Shown: piece by piece, positions 46,068 to 57,234 of the stretch
Position numbering within the stretch: position 1 is the stretch's first letter
Layout: every line of letters begins with the position of its first letter
Origin: Nageia nagi
Taxonomy: Eukaryota > Pinophyta
Assembly: GCA_050084985.1 (NCBI GenBank)
Contig: JBITNC010000001.1
Span: 15,314,001-15,378,000 of the forward strand
DNA length: 64,000 nucleotides
Reading direction: 5' to 3'
The notes under the pieces: generated by a model
The model's input: only the letters and a program-made list of their open reading frames with translations
Database searches by the model: none
Told to the model about the DNA's origin: nothing
Translations under genes and position numbers: made by a program

Positions 46068-48755
46068 TGTATATCAAATTATGAACCTAAAATGCAATTT
46101 AGACAGATAAATCATTCAACATAATTAATCATGAACATATTCGATAATACACATAAATAATAATAATGATATTATATTCTAAAGTATTTGAATACAAAAA
46201 GTGAGTTTTTATTAATCTATTTTAATCAGCATCGATAATGATCGTTATGGATTGGTAACAATTAGTGTGGATCGGTAACAATTGGAGCATGACTCTGCAT
46301 TCTCTACGCCATCATTATGTTCATTGTAAACCTTTGGCCTTTGTTATCGATCTGGTGAATCACCATTGATCGATCTTTGAATCGTAGATGATCGGCTCTA
46401 TATGCACTGGAGTAATCTTCACAGAATTTTGAAGTGTTTTTGTCTATTCCTTGTTGTTCTCTTTCATGTTTACTTCTGTCGTTCTTTTCCTGTATTGACC
46501 CTGCACATAGAAAATGAATGAAGCATCAAAAGCATACCTGTTCATACATATTAATCAGCAAATGAATAACATAATATGGAAATATAGTTAATATGAGATT
46601 TGCTATTAATCAAGCTTACAACCTTTTGCTAATAATCTCCTGATTTAATTTTAGCAGAGCTTCGCTATAGTAAGATTGGGTCCCTTTGTTCATGTACAAA
46701 GCTTCAATTTATAAGCTTCAAGGTTTGTTATTCATTTGTTTTGGCGTCACAAGATTCCAGGTAACCTCTCGAACTAAATTTTGAGGTGTTGTTATCTTCC
46801 ATCTGTATCCATGATTACAAATTATACGTACTAGGCTATTCCAAGCTTAGATTTGTTTGTTGTTTAATTGTTCATAGATCGTCATCGATTTTTTAGCGAT
46901 TATATATTAACATTAGAATGGTCACCCTATGGTCATTTTTTAATGACAAGGGTCGTAAGACCACTTGTTTTATATATGTTCGAAAAGATTGATCTGATAA
47001 TATAATTTTAAATCTTATTTAATATTTTTATAAGGAGTTATAATTATTGTATATTCATACATAATAAATTCTTTATTGAAGCCCCGATGTACTTTACTTG
47101 TAATCATGAGTTCATTTTAAGATCCTTGGGAGTTTTTCTGGAGCAAACAAAATAGGCCAAAGTCAGTAGATAAAGCATTCCAAAATGAAATGATGACATC
47201 ACAGAAGAAAGGATAAAGCTCAGTTATGGAAAAGCTCAGGTTCCAGAAGAGGTGAGGTCAGTAAGATATAATCAAAGAAGCCAGAGCCCATAAATTAAGT
47301 GTTTCAAAAGTAAAGCATTTTGAAATAAAATGATGATGTCACAGAGGATAAGATAGTCATGTTTTGGTAAAGACCGAGTTTCAGAGATGATGAGGTCATT
47401 AAGGAATGATCAAATAGCCAGAGCCGTGAGTAGAGCATTTCGAAATGTAGAGACAATGATGTCATGGGGAGAATGATGTTCACATTTTTGAATGAAACTG
47501 GGTCCTGGAAGTGATGAAGTCATCAAGGAGTGATCAAATAGCCAGAGCCAGTGAATTTCAGAATGTAGAGATGATGATGTTACAGGGAGAATGATGTTCA
47601 CATTTTTGAATGAAACTAGGTCCCAAAAGTGATGAGGTCATCAAGGAGTGATCAAATAGTTGGAGCCGGTAAGTAGAGTATTCTGAAAGTATGAAGATGA
47701 CATCACAGGGAGAACAATGTTCACATTTTTGAATGAAACGGGGTTTCGAAAGTGATGAGGTCATCAAGGAGTGATCAAATAGCCAGAGCCGGTAAGTAGA
47801 GCATTCCAGAAGTATGAAGATGACATCACTGGGAGAATAATGTTCATATTTTTGAATGAAACCAGGTCCTGGAAGTGATGAGGTCATCAAGAAATGATCA
47901 AATAGTCGAAGCCGGTAAGTAGAGCATTTTGGAGTCTAGAGACGAGGCTAGCAAGAGATCAGATCATAGTTATCAAGAAGCCGTATCATCTATAATTTGC
48001 CCCATTTTTGTAATATTCTACCAAGTGGCGTATGTAGGTAGTAACAGTTAGAAGAAGGCTAGAATCTTGAAGCTATTTTTGTAAACATTTCTGTTATGCA
48101 ATTCTTGTAACTATCATTACTACAGTATAAGTGTATGAAAATAAAGTGAAAGAAGGGTCAGAAACCTAGTATTGCTCTTTACATTTATTCTCAAAGGCCT
48201 GTAGTTTTTATCAGTAATATGAAACCATCTTGACCTTTCTTGTCTAGCATTCGTAATTGTCATTCTTAATTTGGTTACATCGTGGTAGCTTGGCTTGTTT
48301 CCTGAATGATAATTTGAGTTACTAATATAACTGTGTCTGCTACATGGTAGAGTAAAGCTGGGAAACTATTATAGAGTGAAAGCTTGTACTGTAGCTACTA
48401 CACTAGATTCAGGCCAAGGTTTCACACACTGTGAAAGCCCGTGCTGAACTAGTGATCCACCTTTGCTTTCTCTCTTGTTACTCTAAGCCTTTTGCTTAAA
48501 TTCCTCACACTCTACTCCTTTTTATTTCCTTTCCTGTTACTTTTTCTACACCCAATAGATAAGGAACCGGCCTTCTCCAGAGATCAGACTATCCCCATAG
48601 TCTGTTCTTGATTTACTTTGGTTAAGATTGTTCACGGCGCATATATTACACAATCTTAATCAACAATTATTTTAATGTGATATATATTAGAAAAAATACT
48701 TATTTTATTTATTTATTTATTAAATTAAAGATAGGGTTTATTTTGAGTGTCTACA
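46068..48755 (-). repeat. T1 5' LTR
   Basis: 2688 bp, minus-strand TGTAGACACTC...GATATACA, matching the 3' LTR. It ends at the target duplication AGTAT (48756-48760). Confidence 0.93.
47360..47945. repeat. ~124 bp tandem repeat, five copies, T1 5' LTR
   Basis: Same array as at 30379-30960. Anchors lie near 47392, 47516, 47634, 47757 and 47880; one unit is shortened by about six bases. Confidence 0.92.
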
Positions 48756-48760
48756 AGTAT

Positions 48761-49182
48761 GTACCCCACCAGCTAGAACCTAGCTGACAAGATGCAATAC
48801 TAGCTAGTTAGCTAGTTAGCCACCTAACCAATTTGCATGGTACAAACTAATATGACATAGCTGACTTGCTATAGATCAGTTAGAGAACATAGGAAAACAT
48901 AGGTAAAAATTGATAAGGGATAAATAAGCAATAACACATACATGACATGAGATCCTAAGAAGAAAATAAAAAAGATAAACAAGCTAGAATGACATAGTGT
49001 AGAGATGATTAACTTAAAATCGAGAGGACTAACTTAACATAATAGATACATTGACTTGGACAAGTTGGAATAACACAAAAAATATCTGAATTGGTACTAG
49101 GTGAAAACTTTGTACAAATTCAGGCTAGTATTTTATGATCTACATAGACTTAAAAAAGGATGACTAGATTTGATTAGAGGTG
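48761..49182. other. T2 region right of T1, no clear gene
   Basis: AT-rich sequence with a short TAGCTAGTTAGCTAGTTAG run near 48802-48822. It lies directly upstream (plus strand) of the antisense pseudogene and could be its intron or earlier coding sequence; no motif decides this. Confidence 0.4.
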
Positions 49183-51234
49183 GTTAGGCTAGCAAGCATA
49201 GTAAGGTTGAGGACCATGATCATGGACCAGACCTACATGTACACATTGGTGGAGTGTTGGGATGCCTAGTGCAACACCTTTCATTTACCCATAGGGAAAA
49301 TGACTATCATGATGGAATACATGTAAAAGATCTTTCACATTCCTATGTAGGCCATCTGATGATGATAATGATGGAATGAAGCTAGACTATGATGAGAATG
49401 TTTGGGGATGGGTGGTAGGCTATCAACATCGACCATAGCAAGGTGCACTACACAAGGGCTTATGAGTAAAGCTAGATTAATTTACATGAGGTGATGGTCA
49501 TGATGATCATTAGTGACTTCCTACTTCCATACATAAGCAATCCTAGGATCCCTTGGAACCTACTAGATATCATCAAGAGCATTATGGAGGGCATGATGTA
49601 CACATGTGTACCTACCATTCTCCAATAGACTTATAGGTAGCTTATTGATCAACAATGAGGAAGAGTGGGAATTTAAGTGCCCTATTGATACAAATTTAGA
49701 CATGGGAGCATGTGCATGTGGTATGAACCTACAACTTTCCCTATGACATCCATAACCTAGTAAATGTGGACCCAAAGGCACCCACAATGAGGTGAGAGCT
49801 ACCATACGCTCATCGATGGGTGAGAGATCATGAGTCACTGAAGAGGTGACCATATGAGGGTATGTACACCTAACACCATAGCATGTGGGCTAGTTTATGA
49901 GTAGAGTATGTGATCTATAGACCCTATAGGGGAGGCTTGATATGGGCTAAGGATACTGAGTAGGTAGCATGTATGTGTTGATCCCATGATGTGCGTAGGA
50001 AGTGGTCTAGGGACATAGAGATGTTTTAATTTGAAAGGGTTACTCACCAACATAGGATTTGATAGTATTTACCTTAAATCCCTAGCAATACCAAAATATT
50101 AAGGTGCAAGTTGACTTACCATGGGTGCCTTATATTGATCTCGACACTGCCCCTAATGCATTAATGTTGATCCTAGATGTAGATGATATTAGGATGATGC
50201 CCAACTATGATAGGTGATGGGAATCCCAACAAAAGTGGGTGGTGATAGGTGAAGTGCTTCAAGAATCACCTTCAATGATACTAGTAGGGCAAACACTAGC
50301 AAAATTAGAAGCAAGTGCACCAAGCATAGGAGCATCAAGAGCAAGGGTACCCCTAGTAGTAGGAGTGGTAGAAGAGTAGGGAGAGCCTATGGTTAACATT
50401 GCAAGGATGAAAATTGATCATGTAGATTTCAATGCAACATTGGGCACCTTTGCAACTCAACAAGAGGTACATGATGCACATATACTAGCAAAGTAGGATC
50501 AAGCATAAGGGGAGAGGGATGCAACCCTACTATAGCAAGATATACTAGCTGCTAAAAAAGATGCCATAGTTGCATAGAGGGATGTAGTGGGAGCTAAGAG
50601 GGATATAATAATGGCCTAGAGGGATGCACTATAAGCATAGCTAGATGGACTATGAGAACAATTATAGACTATATAGGTAAAGGGATGATAATAGGCATAT
50701 ATCCTTGCAATGACTGTGAGGATATGGGTCTCATAGATAAAGGTGAGCATGTAGATTAAGGAAGCTATAGCAGGGGTAGCAACAAATTACAAGATGTAGA
50801 CAAAGGGGATGATGACATCACCCCAATAATATATAGAGGGAGGCTACAAGGTTCATCACCTTCCAAGAGCAGTTGGTCATTATAAGGGTAGTATTGGTGG
50901 AGATTATGTTTAGTGGATGTAGCCAATCATGAATCTAGATGCACACCCATACCACTACGATTGCATAGAGCATGAGGAGACCTAGCAATAGTAGATATAC
51001 CTAGGTAGGGACATAGGGTGGTACATTTAGAGTACCTCAGGTGCCAGGAAACCAAGGGATGTAGGGGGCCCATCAAGGATGATAAAGGGATCAAGAGAGA
51101 TGCCTATTCCCCTTAGATAGGGTACAACCAATAGGAATGAGAGGTTTTGAATATGAGATGAAACAATTTTGAGACCAATTTTGCTAGGCACCGATTGGTG
51201 CAATTTTGTATTATACATGTATATGCCCTGAGAC
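49183..51234 (+). pseudogene. Antisense gene of T2, plant-mobile-domain-like with coiled-coil tail (heavily broken)
   Basis: A plus-strand frame, opposite to T2 pol, can be followed at about 49183-49350 and from about 50040 to 51120 in the same reading phase. The first part reads MDQTYMYTLVECWDA, stop, then NTFHLPIGKMTIMMEYM. This resembles the start of the plant mobile domain, an aminotransferase-like domain found in plant genes and some transposable elements. After a poorly readable middle, residues encoded at about 50440-50740 form a heptad-like Ala/Asp/Gln/Leu-rich coiled coil. A Tyr/His-rich tail follows (YKVHHLPRAVGHYKG near 50847). Many in-frame stops, mostly TAG and TAA, fall where Gln suits the heptads (six within 50610-50680). 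Antisense ORFs between pol and 3' LTR are known in Tat elements. The domain call rests on reading by eye. Confidence 0.55.
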
Positions 51235-53655
51235 TATGTGATGTACTTTTGATCATATATGGATGTTTGATATTTGATTTATGATATGATGTACTTAACA
51301 TATGTATGGATATATGATATAATATGTTGTATGGAGTACACTGTTATGTATGATGTTTATGATTATATGCTTATGGTTATAGACTCATGTGTATGGACTT
51401 ATATGTATGTTTATGTGACCTAATGCTACATGATATGATGCTATGTTATGCTTTTATGCTTGGTAATACACATACTATGATGCCTAATGATAATGTATGT
51501 TCTGGCCTACCTATATGTGTGAATGGATAATGCAATTACATGTATGACATGCAAAAAATGAGATGTATGGGTAAAACACACATAAAATGAAAATGAATAA
51601 TTATGTAAATACTTTATGAATAAACCACATAAATGTATGCAATATACACATAGTAAATACACAAATCTATGAACAATAAATAGGAAATAATGTTTAAGTA
51701 ATAAAATGAACACACAAAAAATGTACACAAATGAAGATGCTTAAAATGAACACCAAGTAACAACATAGAAATAATAAAAATATGACAACAAGAACAATGA
51801 TAACACATAAGATATTAATGATAAAAATATAATGAACTGATATGATAAAATGAATGACAAATAGTGATAATGTGACAAATAAGAAAAAATTGACCATAGA
51901 TAAATGAATGATAAACACCACTAAAATAATATGAGCCACAACTAGTGACAAAGTTGGACTAAAATAAAGAAGCATGAATAGTATAATATTAGAAAAAATG
52001 CATGATAAAGATAATAAAAAGACATATGATAAGCAACAATAAATAAATAATTTAGCTATATGAGAAAAAGACCACATGACTTGTTGCACAATGATAAAAA
52101 GGTAAACATGCTTTGTTTGACATAAAAGTGACATCACAAAGTAGACCAAGATAAGACTATAACAAAATTTCACAAACTGCAAAAGTGAAAAAAGACAAAT
52201 TTTTATGCGAGATATTAGCAACCATATTTTTAAAATTCCAAAAAAATTAGATGATATGATTGTAGGTAATTTTATCTAATTGTATGATCAAATGGATCAA
52301 AAAATGAAATTCATTTGATTGATTTATGAAGTCCAAACTAAAGCCAACTTATCAAGGTGCAACATCTTCTAGTGGTCACTGAAAGGGTTCCATTCCAAGT
52401 GATCCTAGATTTGGCATTCAAAAAGATTACAAATGGCAAGCTATGGAATTGAAATTTGACATGAAGGCCATGCTATTATTGAAAAAGTACTAAAAAAATA
52501 TGGATATGAAAATGGACTTCATTGATTGCTTCAAAAATATAAATGAAATAGCTAATTTTCACAATGGTCAAATTTCAAGACTTACATCCCTAAAATTTGA
52601 AACATTAGAAAGCAACTTTGAAATGTGATGAAATTGAATGGGATCACTCAAGATGACATAAAAATACCATAAAAGACTAAGTTTAGAAAACAAATGAGAA
52701 ATGCCTATGGTTTTATATATGCTTACCAAGGCACCACATAGGGCTAAGTAGCCACTTAGGGTAAACAAAAAAAAGATCAAAATGGGAAAAACAAACAAAA
52801 CAAAAGATATTGACATAGATATGAATGATAATTAAAGTGACTAATCACCACAATATGACTAATGCAAATGATAAGATAAAAATGAAAGTGACAAAAGTGA
52901 AAAAAATTGCTAGATGACAAGATTAGAAAATGGCATCAAAGGATGTCAAGATGCACCATAAGTCATTTGTAACATAAGGATATGTCTCAAAAATCATGAT
53001 AGTCACAACCTATGATTAAACCCAAGGGAATGAAAAAAGGCAACTCGAGATAGCTATGAATCAAATGGTTACGTCCTCATAGGGAACCATGAATGAGACA
53101 AGATGATAAGAGACATGTACGAACATAAAACTATGTCAGTGATACAAAATAGCATGAGAAATGGAAAACAATATCTTGGATCCTCTAGGTATATAAGGTA
53201 CCAAATTCCATGCATGTATAATATTATGCTTGCTTTGTTAGGGATTCAAGAGATAATGTCCAATGGTCAACTCTAGAGGAGGAACAAGATTGGTACCAAG
53301 AACATGATAAATACAAGTGATAAAATATGATGATAAATACATAAATGAAGAAGGATATGACATAGGATGGTTAGGATATGAGTGACTATGATCCTATCCC
53401 ATAGTGTGTATGAATGCACAACCATGGAAGGAAGGGATAGTCTCAAGTATCAACTCTTGATGGGATGATTACAACAACAAAAAGAGATGAATGACATGAA
53501 GTGATAAAATACCCAAGACAAATATAAGTACCTACCTATAAGGTACCATCCCCTAACTCATTATGGATTATAATATGAAGGTGATTAGGATATCATGAGA
53601 AAAGAAACACAAAACAAAGTATGATGAGATGGAAAGACTAAACAAAAAATAAGGG
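51235..53655 (-). other. T2 3' non-coding region between pol and antisense gene
   Basis: Very AT-rich. The minus-strand open frame at 51694-52221 translates to a Leu/Ile/Phe/Tyr-rich string without motif structure and is most likely chance in A-rich plus-strand DNA. No counterpart of the T1 extra sense ORF was found here. Confidence 0.5.
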
Positions 53656-54970
53656 TCAAGCATAAAAGGGATGAAGATAGATGATATTAATAGGCTCAAT
53701 TTCTTCTTTTCCTTTTAAATCTATGAGGTGGTACACACTCAAACTAATCTTATGCTTGACAATGTAGGGGCCTAGCTAATTATGGGAAAAATTCTCACTA
53801 AGAGGATGCTCGAGATGAGATTGTTGTTGATTCTCTTTGAGTACAAGGTCACCTACTTGAAACTTATGAGGTTGGACCTTCTTATTGAATGCTCTCTTAA
53901 GGCATTACTAATAAACCTTATGATGCTCAATCACATTGATATGCCTCTTGTTAAGAAAAGTAAGTTGGTCAAGATGGGCTTGGTGAGTTTCATCATCAAG
54001 GATAAGGTACTTGAGAAATACACATAAGGAAGGGATCTGAAGCTCAAGAGGCATGATGACCTCAACATCATAGAGGAGGAGAAAGGAGTAGCACCCATGG
54101 GCATTTGAATACTAGTATATTATGCCCATAAAGCATACAAAAGACACTTGTACCAATTATTATGATATTCATTAATCATTTTCTTGATAATCATGATAAT
54201 TGTCTTATTGGTTGCTTTAGCTTGACCATTACCTTGAGGGTAAGAAGGCATGGAGAATGATTGCTTAATATGATATCGATTACACATTCTTCTCATATTT
54301 TGATTCTTAAAATTAGGACCATTATTAGTAAGGATCCTAATCCTAAATCAACATATGATATGGGTCTCTATGAAAGATACTATCTTGAGACTAGTAGTAG
54401 AGACTAAAGGGACTACCTTGACCCACATGGTAAGGTATTCAATGGTAGTGATAATGAACTTATGATTGCCAAATGAGGGGGACACAAACTAATTGACAAG
54501 ATTGAAATCCCATTAGGTGAAATGCCACATGGATTGGATAGGCTAAAGAGGCTAAGATAGGATATGCTAAATATGAGCATACTATTGATACTTGAAGCAC
54601 TTCCTGATATATTCATTATAGTCATGCTCCATGGTGGGTCAGTAATAACCCATCTATAATATGTTCTTAGCGATATCAGTGCCATTAAAGTATACACCAT
54701 AAATGCCATCATGACAATCTGATATGATAATTATTGGTCATAAATCTCAACACAATAAAGAAGGACTCCATCTAAGGATCACTTATAAAGTACATCCCCT
54801 AAAAGTTCATAATGAGTAGTGCAATGCTTAAAAATACACTTCTCACTAGGATACATGTTGGGAGGAAGGGCATTCTGCTTAAGGTACTCATGAAGTTGCT
54901 TGTACCATAAGTCTTGATATTGGACAAAACTTTCACCAACACTAGCCTTGGTGAGAGGGGAAGACAAGGT
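53656..54970 (-). pseudogene. int: T2 integrase (heavily broken)
   Basis: Reading the minus strand with many stops gives NILQMGYYWPTMEHDYNEYI and KCFKYQ of the zinc part (near 54600-54680), then weak remains of the core. The C-terminal block has HKFQVGDLVLKENQQQSHLE (near 53830-53880), LGPYIVKHKISLSVYHLIDL (near 53710-53775), and an INIIYLHPFYA end before TGA 53656. The last blocks match the end of T1 integrase closely, which anchors T2 as a related Tat element. Confidence 0.75.
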
Positions 54971-55894
54971 GACTTAAGGGATGACTCCTTGATAGTCATA
55001 ACTTTCACATGTTGAATGCATTGATGATGATTAGGTGGAATAAATGACCCTAAAGAAGCCATGTTGTCCATAAATTGATTGGAATACCTAGGGGATGACT
55101 CAATCTTATAAGCTTTAAAGTGTTTGAGGAGTCTAACAACCTCCTCTCTATAGGAATTAAGGAGTTCATTATGACATTAATAAACTATGAAGATTTGGTT
55201 TATGACTAAGAGAGAATCACCATAAATCATGAGTCTCTCAATATTGAGGTCGATGGTATTCCTAAGACCTAGGATAAAGGCTTCATATTCCACATTGTTA
55301 TTGGTACAAGGAAAAAATAACTTAAAGGAATAAGGGATAGGGACACCCTAAGAAGTGAAGAAGAAAACACTTGCACCATCCCCTTACTCACACTTGGATC
55401 CATAAAAATACATAGTCATGTCAAATTCCTTGTGAGTATCGATTAATTCTTACTCTTCATCAATATTAAATATATCCTCTTTAGGGAGATTGATATCTAG
55501 AGGATAATTGTTAGGCAAGGGCACCTCAGCCAATTAATTTGTTATAACCTAATCCTTTATAGATTTTTGACTACAAAATCAAGGTCAAACTCAGACAAAA
55601 ATATAGCCACTTAGACATCCAAAAATTATGATAAATCTTGCTCATCATATGTTGGAGGGGATTAGCATGAGAAATTATGTAAGTTATGTGATTAAGCATG
55701 TGATGATGCAATTTTTTAGCTATGAAGATAATGTCAAGGTAAAGATGCTCTACATAGATATACCTAACCTCATAATTGATAAGGGTACAACTAAGGTAAT
55801 AGATAGATTTATCCTTACTTGGAGCATTCTTTTGGGAAATCATGGTACCAAAAGCAAAATCAATTAATGAAAGGTAAATATGAAAAGGAATACC
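54971..55894 (-). pseudogene. T2 RNase H and archaeal-type RNase H (broken)
   Basis: The standard RNase H part reads IPFHIYLSLIDFAFGTMISQ and IYYLSCTLINYEVRYIYVE (55600-55890), matching the T1 counterpart. The second RNase H shows TNNNVEYEAFILGLRNTID (near 55240-55310), IYGDSLLVINQ, and SPRYSNQFMDNMASLGSFIP (near 55030-55100), with several stops. The right edge at 55894 is a deletion junction: about 0.5 kb of T2 RT, including the YVDD box, is missing between here and 62991. Confidence 0.78.
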
Positions 55895-55948
55895 ATCCTC
55901 CTCCATAAATTCTCCTTCTCCTTTCTTGCTTTGTGACCTGGTATACAT
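55571..55948 (-). pseudogene. Chimeric frame: start of X gag fused to T2 RNase H
   Basis: From ATG 55946-55948 the frame reads MYTRSQSKKGEGEFMEED, identical in pattern to the start of X gag at 61752, and then continues in frame into T2 RNase H (IPFHIYLSLIDF...). The junction is at about 55894/55895. It was created by the deletion that truncated the tandem copy of X. The product would be a gag N-terminus fused to a partial RNase H and is unlikely to be functional. Confidence 0.75.
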
Positions 55949-56013
55949 GCAAGAACACTTTCCAAACACCAACAATAATCTCAAAAATATAGGTTATCCC
56001 AATGATTTCAACT

Positions 56014-56025
56014 GCTCTGATACCA
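56014..56025 (-). other. Primer-binding site of the truncated second copy of X
   Basis: Minus-strand TGGTATCAGAGC (initiator tRNA-Met) next to the inner edge of the left LTR. Its presence outside the element proper shows the tandem arrangement. Confidence 0.88.
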
Positions 56026-56029
56026 AACT

Positions 56030-56993
56030 TGATCCATAAACTATAAGAATAAAATTTCAATTTAACCTTTTCTTAGGATCAATTCACACTTAAAATAATT
56101 AAGTGCTTGTAAAGGAAAATCAGGAACAAATTTGTAAGCATAGAGAAGAGAAAAGTATTCACCATAGAAAGAGATAAGCAAAATTATCCTAGTTCACTTG
56201 GTGTGGGCTATGTCCAACTCAAAAGCTATCTACTATTAGTGGGTGGAATCACTTTACAAGGCCTCCAAAATCCTTCAAAATCTCCTCTCACATTCACAAC
56301 ACACTCACAACTCTGAAAATCACAACAAGAACTGAAAATAACTTTCCTAAAATCTTCCCTCTCTCTCCCTCCTTTTTGCTCCCTTTTTTATACAATTTTG
56401 GGGGCTAAAATTGGAGAGTATTACAACTACTAAATTTAATACAAAACCTATTTTTAGATACCCATTAGCCTCCTTGATCTTCATGTCAAATTTGGGCTAA
56501 ATGGTTGTAAAAATCTCCCCAAAATGAGCTCTAAAATCAAAATGATATGCTCACTAGATTATTTTAGGCTTATAGAATTAAATCAACCTAATAATAGGAC
56601 CTTAGGCGAGTTAAAATCATCATAAACCTTTGAAAACATCAAAAATACATCAAAAAAACTAAAATTAGGTGGGTGCATTATGGTGATGACATGTGGCATG
56701 CTTAGAGGAAGTCAACCTTCTATTAACTAGCAGTGTCGGCTCCAAATTTGGGTGGCTTGGCTGGCGGTTTCATGGGTGGCTTGGCTGGTGGTCTCATGGG
56801 TAGCTTGGCTAGAGATCTCATTGATGGCTTGGCTAGCAGTCTCCAAACATGATCATCACATTTCAATTCCATGCGAGCCCCTCTTTCACCTACCTCATCA
56901 CCTCCATGTGGTCCTTGTCATGCGTCACCTCCTCCTACATGGTCTATACGGTGGCAGGCGAGTCCCCTCTACAATGGCCCCCCAAAATATATA

Positions 56994-57032
<39 letters not shown>

Positions 57033-57205
57033 ATCTTTTAATGTTTTTTCTCAAAATACAAAAATAGAATTAATATAATATCTTCCCCATATGGACTCAG
57101 ATTCATGATCCAAAAGAAGCATCAAAAAGCTGAAGACAAGGCGATCACAATGAACACATTGAAATGGAGATTAATGAATGTCAAAGGGACCCAAATTTTG
57201 GATCA
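56030..57205 (-). repeat. Left LTR of X
   Basis: 1176 bp, plus-strand TGATCCATAAAC...TTTTGGATCA. It contains a ~24-30 bp tandem repeat (56750-56850) and a (TA)n run (57001-57029) that is longer than in the right LTR. Confidence 0.9.
56750..56850. repeat. ~24-30 bp tandem repeat in X left LTR
   Basis: Four units of GGTGGCTTGGCTGGCGGTCT followed by CATG, also present at 62553-62650. It produces a repetitive false open frame (MAWLAVSWVAWL) on the plus strand. Confidence 0.85.
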
Positions 57206-57222
57206 TTCCTCCCCACTAAGAG
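57206..57222 (-). other. Polypurine tract of X
   Basis: Minus-strand CTTAGTGGGGAGGAA immediately before TGATCC, the start of the LTR, of the type common in Ty3/gypsy elements. Confidence 0.85.
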
Positions 57223-57234
57223 AGAGCTTTTATC

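Larger units (their letters stand above)
29084..48755 (-). mobile_element. T1: 19.7 kb Tat-type Ty3/gypsy element
   Basis: LTRs of about 2.69 kb (29086-31781 and 46068-48755) bound an internal region with primer-binding site, gag, protease, RT, RNase H, archaeal-type RNase H and integrase on the minus strand. An extra sense ORF follows pol, then a long 3' region with tandem repeats and a short antisense remnant. The flanks AGTAT (29079-29083 and 48756-48760) form a 5-bp target duplication, with two extra bases (TA) between it and the 3' LTR. The domain order and double RNase H place it in the Tat group. Gag and pol are split by stops and frameshifts, so it is inactive, but it is clearly younger than T2, into which it inserted. 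Confidence 0.93.

Noticed and set aside
51694-52221. Minus-strand 175-codon hydrophobic ORF that might be a membrane or envelope protein
   Set aside because: Composition reflects A-rich DNA on the plus strand (ATGATAA and AATGA words). There are no defined transmembrane segments separated by loops and no signal or cleavage motif.
56752-56994. Plus-strand ORFs MAWLAVSWVAWL... in X LTRs (also 62496-62858)
   Set aside because: Product of the ~24-30 bp repeat; the frame is not kept in the same form between the two LTRs.
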